NCBI RefSeq assembly: GCF_947253395.1
Contig: NZ_CAMXYY010000009.1
Span: 1-30,162 of the forward strand
DNA length: 30,162 nt
Reading direction: 5' to 3'
Origin: an uncultured Olegusella sp.
GTDB taxonomy: Bacteria > Actinomycetota > Coriobacteriia > Coriobacteriales > Atopobiaceae
Shown: piece after piece, positions 23,220 to 30,162 of the stretch
Layout of the letters: every line of letters begins with the position of its first letter
How positions within the stretch are numbered: position 1 is the first letter of the stretch
Notes under the pieces: generated by a model
Told to the model about the DNA's origin: nothing
Seen by the model: only the letters and a program-made list of their open reading frames with translations
The model's database searches: none
Translations under genes and position numbers: made by a program

Positions 23220-24440
23220 TTACTCAGCCTCGGTAGCCTCAACTTCAGCCTCGACAGCCTCGGGCTCGGGCTCCTCAGCAGTTTCAGCAGCTTCAGCAGC
23301 CTCAGGATTCTCGAGCGGCGTCACGTCAACCTCAAAGCCAAGAGTCTCAGCAGCAGACTTCATCGACAGGGAGATACGACGACGGTCGAGGTCGATTTCC
23401 ATGACCTTGACCTGGACCTTGGTACCAACGCTACAGACCTGGCTGGGCTGTTCGACGTGCTGGCGTGCCATCTCGGAGATGTGCACAAGACCCTCGACAC
23501 CGTCGCCCAAGTCGACAAAGGCACCAAAGGAGACGAGCTTGGTAACAACACCCTCAACGATAGCGCCAACGGGATACTTCTTGACGAGAACACGCCAAGG
23601 ATCCTCGGTGGTCTGCTTGAGACCCAAGGAGATGCGCTCACGGTTGAGATCAACATCGAGAACCTGGACCTCAATCTCCTGGCCAACCTTAACAACCTCG
23701 GAGGGGTGGTTAACATGGTTCCAAGAGAGCTCAGAGATGTGAACCAGACCATCGATACCGCCAAGGTCGACAAAAGCACCAAAGTCGACGATGGAGGAAA
23801 CCTGACCCTTGAGGTGCATGCCAGGCTTGAGCTTGGAGAGAATGTCGGAACGCTCGGCCTTGCGAGCCTCCTCAAGAACAACACGGCGAGAAAGGACAAC
23901 GTTGTTGCGGTTACGGTCCATCTCGATAACACGAGCCTCAATACGTGTGCCCATGAATGCTGCGAGATCCTTGACGCGACGAAGGTCAACAAGAGAAGCA
24001 GGCAGGAAGCCACGCAGGCCAATGTCAAGGATAAGACCACCCTTAACAACCTCAATAACTTCGCCTTCGACGTTCTCGTTGGCGTTGAACTTCTCTTCGA
24101 CACTATTCCAAGCACGTTCGTACTCAGCACGCTTCTTGGAGAGAATCAAACGGCCTTCCTTGTCCTCCTTCTGGAGAACTAAAGCCTCAATCTGATCGCC
24201 AAGGTGCACAATCTCGGAGGGATCAACATCCTTGCGGATGGAGAGCTCACGAGAAGGAATAACGCCCTCGCTCTTAAAGCCAATGTCCAGCAGAACCTCA
24301 TCATGCTCAATCTTGACGACGGTACCAGTGACCAAGTCGCCCTCATCAAAGGCAGTAATGGTGCCGTCAATGAGCTTGTTCATCTCCTCATCGGATACTT
24401 CATCCAACGCAAAGACGGACGAGTTTTGAATCTCACTCAA
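23220..24440 (-). CDS. rpsA: 30S ribosomal protein S1
   Basis: RNA-binding ribosomal protein that helps mRNA onto the 30S subunit; 406 residues with four S1 domains (about 34-103, 120-187, 206-276, 291-361), the Gram-positive form rather than the six-domain enterobacterial one. The last two domains have the perfect VxFGAFVDLG...GLVHISE pattern. Residues 377-406 are an acidic Ala/Glu tail. The start is TTG at 24440, seven bases after AAAGGGG. The frame stays open 60 codons further, but that stretch is arginine-rich, unlike S1, and coincides with hairpins and the promoter region, so I treat it as leader. Codon choice differs from its neighbours (strongly biased), fitting high expression. Confidence 0.96.
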   Translation of the reverse strand: MSEIQNSSVFALDEVSDEEMNKLIDGTITAFDEGDLVTGTVVKIEHDEVLLDIGFKSEGVIPSRELSIRKDVDPSEIVHLGDQIEALVLQKEDKEGRLILSKKRAEYERAWNSVEEKFNANENVEGEVIEVVKGGLILDIGLRGFLPASLVDLRRVKDLAAFMGTRIEARVIEMDRNRNNVVLSRRVVLEEARKAERSDILSKLKPGMHLKGQVSSIVDFGAFVDLGGIDGLVHISELSWNHVNHPSEVVKVGQEIEVQVLDVDLNRERISLGLKQTTEDPWRVLVKKYPVGAIVEGVVTKLVSFGAFVDLGDGVEGLVHISEMARQHVEQPSQVCSVGTKVQVKVMEIDLDRRRISLSMKSAAETLGFEVDVTPLENPEAAEAAETAEEPEPEAVEAEVEATEAE

Positions 24441-24613
24441 AGGTGGACCCCTTTCGAACAACGGGGCCCCGATCGCGGTGATCGCTGCCGTAGGGCGCTG
24501 TCTAACGTACGGTGGACGCCGCAACGCGCCCGCTCGCCGTGCAACCTCGCACGTGTGGAAACTGACCGTGCTATCGGGGGCCAACAGATACAGTGTGTGG
24601 GCAGAACTCACAC
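24441..24613 (-). promoter_or_regulatory. Long GC-rich structured 5' leader of rpsA
   Basis: About 170 bases between the predicted start of transcription and the TTG codon, clearly richer in GC than flanking DNA. Local stems on the minus strand are CGTGC/GCACG (24538-24553), CCGTA/TACGG (24488-24512), CGATC/GATCG (24470-24484), and a seven-pair stem GGGCCCC/GGGGTCC (24445-24469). The last includes the GGGG of the ribosome-binding site. This looks like an autoregulatory leader; it matches no family I know by sight. Confidence 0.6.
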
Positions 24614-24620
24614 AAAGCAT

Positions 24621-24650
24621 AGATTACCCTGTAACGGCGGTTGATTTCAA
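24621..24650 (-). promoter_or_regulatory. rpsA promoter
   Basis: TTGAAA (24650-24645), an 18-base spacer, then TAATCT (24626-24621) on the minus strand, in the gap between rnhA and rpsA. It is the best sigma-70-type promoter in the window. Confidence 0.68.
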
Positions 24651-24699
24651 GCAGAAAGCCAGAGTTTCATGCACTTTTTTGCAGAAAACATAGTTTTGC

Positions 24700-25182
24700 T
24701 TAATCGGTGAAGCCTTTGTCGATAAGAAGAGATCCCAGCTCGCCGTCTGCTGCCTTGGTTGCCAGTTCATCGCAGCGCTCATTAAGCTTTTGACCTGCAT
24801 GTCCTTTGACCCATATGAAGCTCACTTGGTGGGGCTGTTTTGCTTGTAGGAGGCGGCACCAAAGATCAGGATTTTTGACAGGTTGTTTTGAAGCGGTTTT
24901 CCAACCGCGAGATTTCCAGCCGTCTACCCAATGCTTGTTAAAGGCGTTAACGACATATTGGGAGTCGGAATACACTGCTACCTCACAGGGCTTTTTAAGC
25001 GCCTCAAGACCCGCAATGACCGCCATAAGCTCCATACGATTGTTGGTTGTACGCTGATAACCTGCAGATAACTCGCGACGATACTCTACGCCCTGCTTAT
25101 CTGTATATATGAGCACTGCACCATAGCCGCCAGGACCTGGATTACCTCGACTTGATCCATCAGTATATATCGTCACCCGCAT
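24700..25182 (-). CDS. rnhA: Ribonuclease HI
   Basis: Cuts the RNA strand of RNA-DNA hybrids during replication and R-loop removal; 160 residues, standard length. Catalytic acids are in place: Asp8 (YTDGSSRGNPGPGG), Glu51 (NNRMEL), Asp73 (YSDSQYV) and Asp138 (CDELA), with His128 in WVKGHAG. The basic handle WVDGWKSRGWK is present, as in the E. coli enzyme. AGGAGG lies five bases before the ATG. It is upstream of rpsA in the same direction, with no clear terminator between, and downstream of the oligopeptide importer's terminator. Confidence 0.97.
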   Translation of the reverse strand: MRVTIYTDGSSRGNPGPGGYGAVLIYTDKQGVEYRRELSAGYQRTTNNRMELMAVIAGLEALKKPCEVAVYSDSQYVVNAFNKHWVDGWKSRGWKTASKQPVKNPDLWCRLLQAKQPHQVSFIWVKGHAGQKLNERCDELATKAADGELGSLLIDKGFTD

Positions 25183-25323
25183 TGCTACCTCCTTTTACCC
25201 CTCCTAGTCTATAGGTAAATGGAGCTTTTACCCATCTCATGCCACCGTCGCCATTGCGTACTTTCGCTCGCGCAGTACAGTCCTGCCCCCGTCATGCCAT
25301 CCCAAGCACGTAACCCTCATACC
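25183..25323. other. Gap before rnhA: short repeats, no gene
   Basis: About 140 bases between the oppA terminator and rnhA. On the minus strand GGGTAAAAG occurs twice close together, the first copy forming GGTAAA/TTTACC arms around a seven-base spacer at about 25212-25231. There is no convincing promoter pair or reading frame. It presumably contains the rnhA promoter. Confidence 0.3.
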
Positions 25324-25352
25324 AAAAGGCGACCGCCCGAAGGCAGTCGCCT
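25324..25352 (-). terminator. Intrinsic terminator of oppA
   Basis: In minus-strand RNA an 11-pair stem (AGGCGAC-U-GCC against GGC-G-GUCGCCU, one U-G pair) closed by a UUCG tetraloop is followed by UUUU. It lies about 50 bases after the oppA stop and is a textbook terminator. Confidence 0.92.
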
Positions 25353-25403
25353 CTCATTCAAATCTACACAGCAGCGCAAGTGCACCGCAAACTACGTGCG
25401 AAA

Positions 25404-27305
25404 CTACTTCTTGAGCGTGGTGTACGTAAAGAACTTATAGCCCAGAGGAATGCTGAAGAAGCCCTTGAGGTTCTTGTCAACCATATAAAGGTCGGTGTAG
25501 AAGTACAGAGGGCAGATGCAGCCAGTAGACATCAACAAATCTTCGGCCTTATGCATCATAGCGTAGGCCTTCTTGCTATCGGCCTCAGCCTTGATAGCCT
25601 CAATCAACTTGTCATAGGTCTCAGCCCAAGTACCATTCTCAACCTTGAGGTCACCACCCACATCAGTGGTATCAATGCTATAGGCCTTAACACTCGCGTG
25701 GGCACCCTTACCAAACTGGACATCATTGTTACCAGATTGCGTAGTCCACATATCCAGGAAGGTCATCGGGTAGTTATAGTCTGCCACCCAACCATTACGA
25801 GCGACGCCGTAGTCGCCGTTCTTACGGGTATTCAGGAAGGTGTTCCACTCTTGGTTTTCTAGCTTGATATTGATGCCGATACCAGAGAGCGCCGCCTGTA
25901 AGTACTCGCCAATCATCTTGTGAGCTTCCTGAGTGTTGTACAGGTAGGTCAAAGAGGGGAAGTCACTAAAGGCCTTTTTCTTCTCGTCATACTTGTAGTA
26001 CTTCTTCAGCGTCTCAATAGCCGCATCGAAGTTCTTCTCTAAAGACTTGTCTGAAACATCAATGTAGCCAATATACCCATTCTTCTTTTTGTCACCAGCG
26101 TTCTCGTAGAACTGAGAGCCATCGGCATCAGTCATGCCCATAGCAACAAAGGAAGAAGCGGGTACCTGTCCGCCCTGAGCAATATCGTTGATGATGTGGT
26201 TGCGGTCAAAGAGCAAAGCAATTGCCTTACGGATGTCGGCGCGCGCATTCTCGGCCTCAGCACCAGTAAGATTGGTACCAGCAGGAAGAATCTCAAGATT
26301 GACGTTCCAGTTGACGTAATAGGTGCCCAGCTGACCATCAACCTTGAACTCATCAGGATACTTTTCCTTCAGCGAAGCAATCTCATTGGTGGGAACATCA
26401 TCGATGAGCTGCCACGTGCCATTCTCAAAGTTGGAGAGCATGTTATTGGCATCGTCAGAGAGGAAGAACTGAATCTCCTTCATCGTGACAGCATCGGCAT
26501 TGTGGTAGTTCTCATTTTTCTCAACGCTAATTACAGAGTTGTGATCCCAGGCGGTCATCTTGTAGGCGCCATTGCTGACGTAGGTCGAAGGATCCGTTGC
26601 CCACTTATCGCTCTTAACGACATCCTCGCGAACGGGGAAGAAGGTCGGGAAGGCAAGCAACTCATTCCAATAAGGCTCGCAGCTCTTGGATGCAACAACT
26701 ACAAGGGTCTTGTCATCTTTGGCAGTGACATTGAGCTTGGCATCAGGATTCACAAACTCGAGAACAGGCTCTTCTTCACCTGTCTCTTCGTTCTTCTTTT
26801 TCTTGCCTGTATCCCTAGACTCCCACATTGCGTCATAACCATCAATCTGGTCAAACATATAGTTGTAGTCACCAGAGAGCGCAGGTCCTGCAGCACGGTT
26901 CCAAGAGTAGACAATATCGTTGGCCGTGAAATCCTTGCCATCGCTCCACTTCAGGCCGTCGCGCAAAGTGTAGGTATAAGTGAGCTTGCCATCACCAGCA
27001 TCTTCGCCCTTAGGAAGCTCAGTCGCGCAGTCGGGGACAATTTTGAAGTCCTCGCCATCTTTCTCCCACTTTGCAAGACCAGCAAAAAGGTGAGAAATCA
27101 TCGTAGCGCCATCAACTGCAGAGTTGAGAGCGGGGTCGATGCTATCGGGCTCGGAAGCCAAGCAAACACCAATGCTGTCAATGGTCTCGCCTGCGGCCGC
27201 AGACCCAGAACCAGATCCACCACCGTTGCCGCATGCAGCGAGCATCGAGGTCAGACCAGCCAGGCCAACGGTCTTAACAAAATTCCTACGTGTGAGCTGA
27301 GACAT
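25404..27305 (-). CDS. oppA: Oligopeptide ABC importer binding lipoprotein
   Basis: Captures peptides outside the membrane for the OppBCDF importer (SBP_bac_5 family); 633 residues, longer than the usual 540-600. The signal is LTRRNFVKTVGLAGL with twin arginines at 6-7, and the lipobox LAAC has Cys25 as anchor, so it is a probable Tat lipoprotein. The mature part begins with a Gly/Ser linker. Family landmarks are ASEPDSIDPALNS, LRDGLKWSDGKDFTANDIVYSW, and FVSNGAYKM-type SNGAYKMTAWDH. A lysine/glutamate-rich insert (TGKKKKNEETGEEE) near residue 165 is unusual. GGGGGAG precedes the ATG by six bases. It is last in the opp operon, after an intercistronic hairpin, and has its own terminator. Confidence 0.94.
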   Translation of the reverse strand: MSQLTRRNFVKTVGLAGLTSMLAACGNGGGSGSGSAAAGETIDSIGVCLASEPDSIDPALNSAVDGATMISHLFAGLAKWEKDGEDFKIVPDCATELPKGEDAGDGKLTYTYTLRDGLKWSDGKDFTANDIVYSWNRAAGPALSGDYNYMFDQIDGYDAMWESRDTGKKKKNEETGEEEPVLEFVNPDAKLNVTAKDDKTLVVVASKSCEPYWNELLAFPTFFPVREDVVKSDKWATDPSTYVSNGAYKMTAWDHNSVISVEKNENYHNADAVTMKEIQFFLSDDANNMLSNFENGTWQLIDDVPTNEIASLKEKYPDEFKVDGQLGTYYVNWNVNLEILPAGTNLTGAEAENARADIRKAIALLFDRNHIINDIAQGGQVPASSFVAMGMTDADGSQFYENAGDKKKNGYIGYIDVSDKSLEKNFDAAIETLKKYYKYDEKKKAFSDFPSLTYLYNTQEAHKMIGEYLQAALSGIGINIKLENQEWNTFLNTRKNGDYGVARNGWVADYNYPMTFLDMWTTQSGNNDVQFGKGAHASVKAYSIDTTDVGGDLKVENGTWAETYDKLIEAIKAEADSKKAYAMMHKAEDLLMSTGCICPLYFYTDLYMVDKNLKGFFSIPLGYKFFTYTTLKK

Positions 27306-27354
27306 GCTAACTCCCCCTTTATCGAATCTAAGACTTGATACTGTCCAGCTTCTG

Positions 27355-27372
27355 ATAACAGCGAACTGTTAC
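27355..27372 (-). other. UUCG-tetraloop hairpin between oppF and oppA
   Basis: Minus-strand RNA forms a stem of six Watson-Crick pairs plus a G-U (TAACAG/CTGTTA at 27356-27361 and 27366-27371) closed by UUCG, with no T run after it. A weaker TGCAC/GTGCA stem lies just upstream (27385-27399). Such hairpins can mark RNA processing or stabilise the abundant oppA message. Confidence 0.5.
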
Positions 27373-27419
27373 CAAGTATTTCAGTGCACTTTTAGTGCAA
27401 CAGAAACCAAGATGAACCC

Positions 27420-27445
27420 AAGAATTAATATGTTTAAGAATTAAT
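27420..27445. repeat. Direct repeat at the oppF 3' end
   Basis: AAGAATTAAT occurs twice, 16 bases apart (27420-27429 and 27436-27445), across the oppF stop codon. It is short and AT-rich; it may be a duplication or chance. Confidence 0.4.
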
Positions 27446-28447
27446 CTCTTCCACGCGATGACAAGCTACAAAATGACCTGGTTTAACCTCCTTAAATTCA
27501 GGCATGGAAGCAGAACAACTCTCATTGGCAAACGGACATCTCGTACGGAACGGACAACCCGAAGGTGCATGCAGAGGACTTGGGATATCGCCCTGCAAAG
27601 GAATTCGTTTGTTAGCACGAGCAATCTTGGGGTCGGGAATGGGTACTGCGGAAAGCAATGACTTGCTATAGGGATGCATGGGATAATCATAAATCTCAGC
27701 AGCAGCTGCTAGCTCAACCATCTTGCCCAAATACATAACCGCAATACGGTCGGAAATATGCCGTACCACCAGAAGATCATGAGCAATAAAAAGATACGTC
27801 AGCCCAAGCTCGTCTTGCAGTTCGTCAAACATATTGATGACCTGCGCCTGAATGGAGACATCCAGTGCCGAAACAGGTTCGTCACAGACGATAAACTCAG
27901 GACCACTTGCCAAAGCACGGGCAATACCAATACGCTGACGTTGGCCACCTGAAAACTCATGGGCATAACGTGAGGCATGCTCGGAGTTGAGACCCACACG
28001 GTCCATAAGCTCAAGGATGTGATCCATGCGCTCTTTTTTTGAGCTGTACATGCCATGTACATCCAAAGGCTCGCCGATAATATCGGAAACCGTCATACGA
28101 GGATTCAGCGAGGAATAAGGGTCTTGAAAGACCATCGTCGTTTTGCGGCGGAACTCTGCCATCTCTTCTTTTGATGTGGAATTGACAGGCTTGCCGTTGT
28201 AAATAACCTGCCCTGCGGTAGGTTCGTATAAGTGCAAAATTGTGCGGCCGACGGTAGTTTTGCCACAGCCAGACTCACCTACCAAGCCCAAAGTCTCGCC
28301 ACGCTTAATCGAAAACGAGACATCATCAACTGCCTTGAGCGGTGTCGAACCAAAAAAACCTGTCTTTACAGGAAAATACTTCTTGAGGTTGCGAATTTCA
28401 ACCAGAGGAGTTTCCTCATTTGCAGAGGCTTTGATTTCGTCAGCCAT
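27434..28447 (-). CDS. oppF: Oligopeptide ABC importer ATPase OppF
   Basis: One of the two ATPases of the peptide importer, 337 residues. Walker A GESGCGKT is at 57-64 and FQDPYSSLNPRMTV is the OppF/DppF Q-loop. The signature is FSGGQRQR, Walker B FIVCDEP, and the H-loop IAHDLLVV. The C-terminal peptide-importer extension has GCPFRTRCPFANESC and a final CH, whose cysteines may bind an Fe-S cluster as reported for related ATPases. I chose ATG 28447, one base after the oppD stop, with GAGG six bases ahead; the frame opens nine codons further inside oppD. Confidence 0.95.
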   Translation of the reverse strand: MADEIKASANEETPLVEIRNLKKYFPVKTGFFGSTPLKAVDDVSFSIKRGETLGLVGESGCGKTTVGRTILHLYEPTAGQVIYNGKPVNSTSKEEMAEFRRKTTMVFQDPYSSLNPRMTVSDIIGEPLDVHGMYSSKKERMDHILELMDRVGLNSEHASRYAHEFSGGQRQRIGIARALASGPEFIVCDEPVSALDVSIQAQVINMFDELQDELGLTYLFIAHDLLVVRHISDRIAVMYLGKMVELAAAAEIYDYPMHPYSKSLLSAVPIPDPKIARANKRIPLQGDIPSPLHAPSGCPFRTRCPFANESCSASMPEFKEVKPGHFVACHRVEEINS

Positions 28448-28448
28448 C

Positions 28449-29471
28449 TTATGCCTCGCCTCCTTCCTGAGCACTCACAACAGAAGCAGGTTGTTGTTTT
28501 TCAGAGAGATCTTTGACATTAAGCCAACAGGACGCTTTGTGGAATGCATTGATATCCATCGATTCAGCAGGATGCTTAATGCAAATCTTCATCGCTTTGT
28601 CGCAACGAGGGGCAAAAGGACAGCCCTCAGGAAGATTGAGCAGGTCAATCGGGGTACCCGTAATAGGATGCAACTTTTGACCCATCGATCCTAACGTCGG
28701 AATAGAGCGAAGCAGACCGCGAGTATACTCATGACGTGGGTTGTAGAAAATCTCATCTGCGGTACCACGCTCGCAATAAGAACCCGCATACATAACAACA
28801 ATCTCATCACACATCTGGGCAACAACACCCAAGTCATGGGTAATCATGATAATTGCCATGCCCAGCTCGCGCTGTAGCTTTTGCATCAACTCGAGGATCT
28901 GTGCTTGAATCGTCACGTCAAGCGCCGTAGTTGGCTCATCTGCAATCAAAATATCGGGTTCGCAGGCAAGCGCCATAGCAATCATGACACGCTGGCGCAT
29001 ACCGCCCGAAAACTCGTGTGGGTACTGCTTCATACGCTTTGCAGGCTCATTGACATTAACCAAGCCCAACATCTCAATGGCACGCGCCTCTGCTTGTTCG
29101 CGTGTGCGATCGGTATGCAAAAGAATGGCTTCCATTAACTGGTGACCGATACTCAGGGTAGGATTCAAAGAGGTCATCGGATCCTGGAAGATAATTGAGA
29201 TTTTGTTGCCACGCACATCTCGCATGACCTGCTCACCCGCACCCACCAGCTCTTGACCATCAAGCTTGATAGAGCCACTAACAATTTTTCCTGTAGGGGC
29301 CAAGATTTGCATGATGGAATACGCAGTTACCGACTTGCCCGAGCCAGACTCGCCTACGATGCCCAGCACCTTGCCGTGATCGAGGTTAAAGCTTACACCG
29401 TTCACGGCCTTTACCTCACCTGCATCCGTAAAGAAGGATGTATGCAAATCCTTTACTTCAAGAAGCGCCAT
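28449..29471 (-). CDS. oppD: Oligopeptide ABC importer ATPase OppD
   Basis: Partner ATPase, 340 residues. Walker A GESGSGKS is at 40-47, Q-loop FQDPMTSLNPTLSIG at 95-109, signature FSGGMRQR at 154-161, Walker B ILIADEP at 174-180, and the H-loop MITHDLGVVAQ follows. The C-terminal extension carries GCPFAPRCDKAMKIC and a later Cys, the cysteine set of OppD/DppD. GGAGGGG stands six bases before the ATG. It starts 17 bases after oppC and is read through into oppF with a one-base gap. Confidence 0.96.
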   Translation of the reverse strand: MALLEVKDLHTSFFTDAGEVKAVNGVSFNLDHGKVLGIVGESGSGKSVTAYSIMQILAPTGKIVSGSIKLDGQELVGAGEQVMRDVRGNKISIIFQDPMTSLNPTLSIGHQLMEAILLHTDRTREQAEARAIEMLGLVNVNEPAKRMKQYPHEFSGGMRQRVMIAMALACEPDILIADEPTTALDVTIQAQILELMQKLQRELGMAIIMITHDLGVVAQMCDEIVVMYAGSYCERGTADEIFYNPRHEYTRGLLRSIPTLGSMGQKLHPITGTPIDLLNLPEGCPFAPRCDKAMKICIKHPAESMDINAFHKASCWLNVKDLSEKQQPASVVSAQEGGEA

Positions 29472-29488
29472 CTAAATCCCCTCCCTTC

Positions 29489-30162
29489 CTAGTTGTTCAG
29501 TTTGGGATCAAATGCGTCACGCAAACCATCGCCAAAGAGGTTAAGGCCCAAGACGATAAGAGAAATTGCAAGAGCCGGAATTGCCAAACGCGAGGGATAG
29601 CTTGAAATACCGTTAAGAGCATCAGAAGCGAGTGAACCCAGCGAAGGCATAGGAGCATTGACGCCCAAACCCAAAAAAGACAGGAAGCTCTCCGTAAAGA
29701 TAGCAGAGGGAATTTGCAGCGCTGTCGAAATGATAATGATAGAAATGCAGTTGGGAATGAGGTGTTTAGTGATAATCCACTTTGCCTTGGCACCTGCCGC
29801 TTGAGCTGCAAGAACATATTCCTGCTCACGCAAAGACAAAATCTGGCCACGGATGAGACGTGCCATCGAGCACCAATATAACAACGCAAAGATGATGAAC
29901 AGTGACAAAATATTCGAACCAATTTTTGCAAACACTGTGCCATCAAAAACACTACCTAGGCTTGCTCGCATAACCGAGGCCAACAAGATAACCATCAACA
30001 TGTCGGGTAGAGAATAGATGATGTCAACGATGCGCATGATTGCCATGTCGACACGGCCACCCGCAAAACCTGCGATGGAGCCCATGGTTAGACCCACAAT
30101 CAAGACGATGATGGAAGCAAAAAAACCTACTGCCAATGAAATGCGTGTGCCATAGACAACAC
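29489..30162 (-). CDS. oppC: Oligopeptide ABC importer permease OppC (5' part outside window)
   Basis: Membrane permease of the peptide importer; 224 C-terminal residues are visible and the frame is open to the edge. It reads YGTRISLAVGFFASIIVLIVG, typical of OppC just after its periplasmic loop (shown in part). A TTG at 30136 would look like a start but lies inside the conserved part. Visible features are the coupling loop REQEYVLAAQAAGAK, FLSFLGLGV, and the closing LFGDGLRDAFDPK, an OppC/DppC hallmark. oppB is expected beyond the edge. The order oppC-D-F-A puts the binding-protein gene last. Confidence 0.95.
   Translation of the reverse strand, partial: VVYGTRISLAVGFFASIIVLIVGLTMGSIAGFAGGRVDMAIMRIVDIIYSLPDMLMVILLASVMRASLGSVFDGTVFAKIGSNILSLFIIFALLYWCSMARLIRGQILSLREQEYVLAAQAAGAKAKWIITKHLIPNCISIIIISTALQIPSAIFTESFLSFLGLGVNAPMPSLGSLASDALNGISSYPSRLAIPALAISLIVLGLNLFGDGLRDAFDPKLNN

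Noticed and set aside
23457..24182. 241-codon open frame on the plus strand opposite rpsA
   Set aside because: It mirrors the strongly biased codons of rpsA; no ribosome-binding site or recognisable domain.
24441..24620. In-frame 60-codon N-terminal extension of ribosomal protein S1
   Set aside because: Composition is arginine-rich and unlike S1. It covers the hairpin leader and begins at the predicted transcription start, while the TTG at 24440 has a good ribosome-binding site and gives a normal S1 N-terminus.
26196..27338. 380-codon open frame on the plus strand opposite oppA
   Set aside because: Long antisense frame caused by codon bias of a highly expressed gene; no family resemblance and no ribosome-binding site.
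1..30162. Mobile elements, CRISPR arrays, tRNA or rRNA genes, known riboswitches
   Set aside because: No transposase, integrase, spaced direct-repeat array, cloverleaf or recognisable riboswitch core was seen in the gaps on either strand.

Overview
The window is a contiguous, gene-dense stretch of bacterial chromosome of moderate GC. Genes are tightly packed, mostly as short operons, with no gene-free gap above about 260 bases and no visible phage, insertion sequence, CRISPR or RNA gene. The best fit is a Gram-positive actinomycete of the Coriobacteriia (Atopobium/Lancefieldella/Olsenella-like). Three things point there. The order rpsA - coaE - ... - uvrB is an old actinobacterial arrangement. 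The envelope genes are Gram-positive (LTA-synthase-type enzyme, GH25 lysozyme, anchored polysaccharide deacetylase). The binding proteins are lipoproteins with twin-arginine signals. The genus is inference; no 16S or other marker is present.

Layout. Left edge: 5' half of phosphoenolpyruvate carboxylase (ppc, minus), then a plus-strand polysaccharide flippase-like protein. Converging on it is a minus-strand block: a SmtB/CzrA-type zinc-sensor repressor coupled to a nucleoid-associated protein of the NdpA family, then glutaredoxin and glycerate kinase with a 4-base overlap. From 6.35 to 15.0 kb everything is on the plus strand: GH25 lysozyme overlapping an LTA-synthase-like sulfatase, Mrp (Fe-S carrier ATPase) with two flavoproteins of poorly known function, and a membrane-anchored polysaccharide deacetylase. 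From 15.08 kb to the right edge everything is on the minus strand. In coordinate order these are uvrB with a zinc-ribbon membrane protein before it, a class-I amidotransferase-like gamma-Glu-GABA hydrolase, a four-gene glutamate-type ABC importer, coaE, a 5'-truncated peptidase T remnant, rpsA with a long structured leader, rnhA, and an oligopeptide importer (oppA, oppF, oppD, and oppC running off the window).

How the genes work together. Two importers bring in amino acids and peptides, as expected of an asaccharolytic or peptide-using anaerobe. PEP carboxylase and glycerate kinase feed the PEP/oxaloacetate node. The central plus-strand cluster builds and remodels the cell wall and teichoic-acid-type polymers.

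I did not find a convincing new multi-gene system. The most interesting non-coding signals are the GC-rich, hairpin-filled rpsA leader whose last hairpin covers the ribosome-binding site, a terminator-like hairpin between the glutamate binding protein and its permeases, and a peptidase T gene deleted right up to the rpsA terminator. The most interesting gene contexts are the zinc sensor paired with a nucleoid protein, and the uvrB-linked zinc-ribbon membrane protein.
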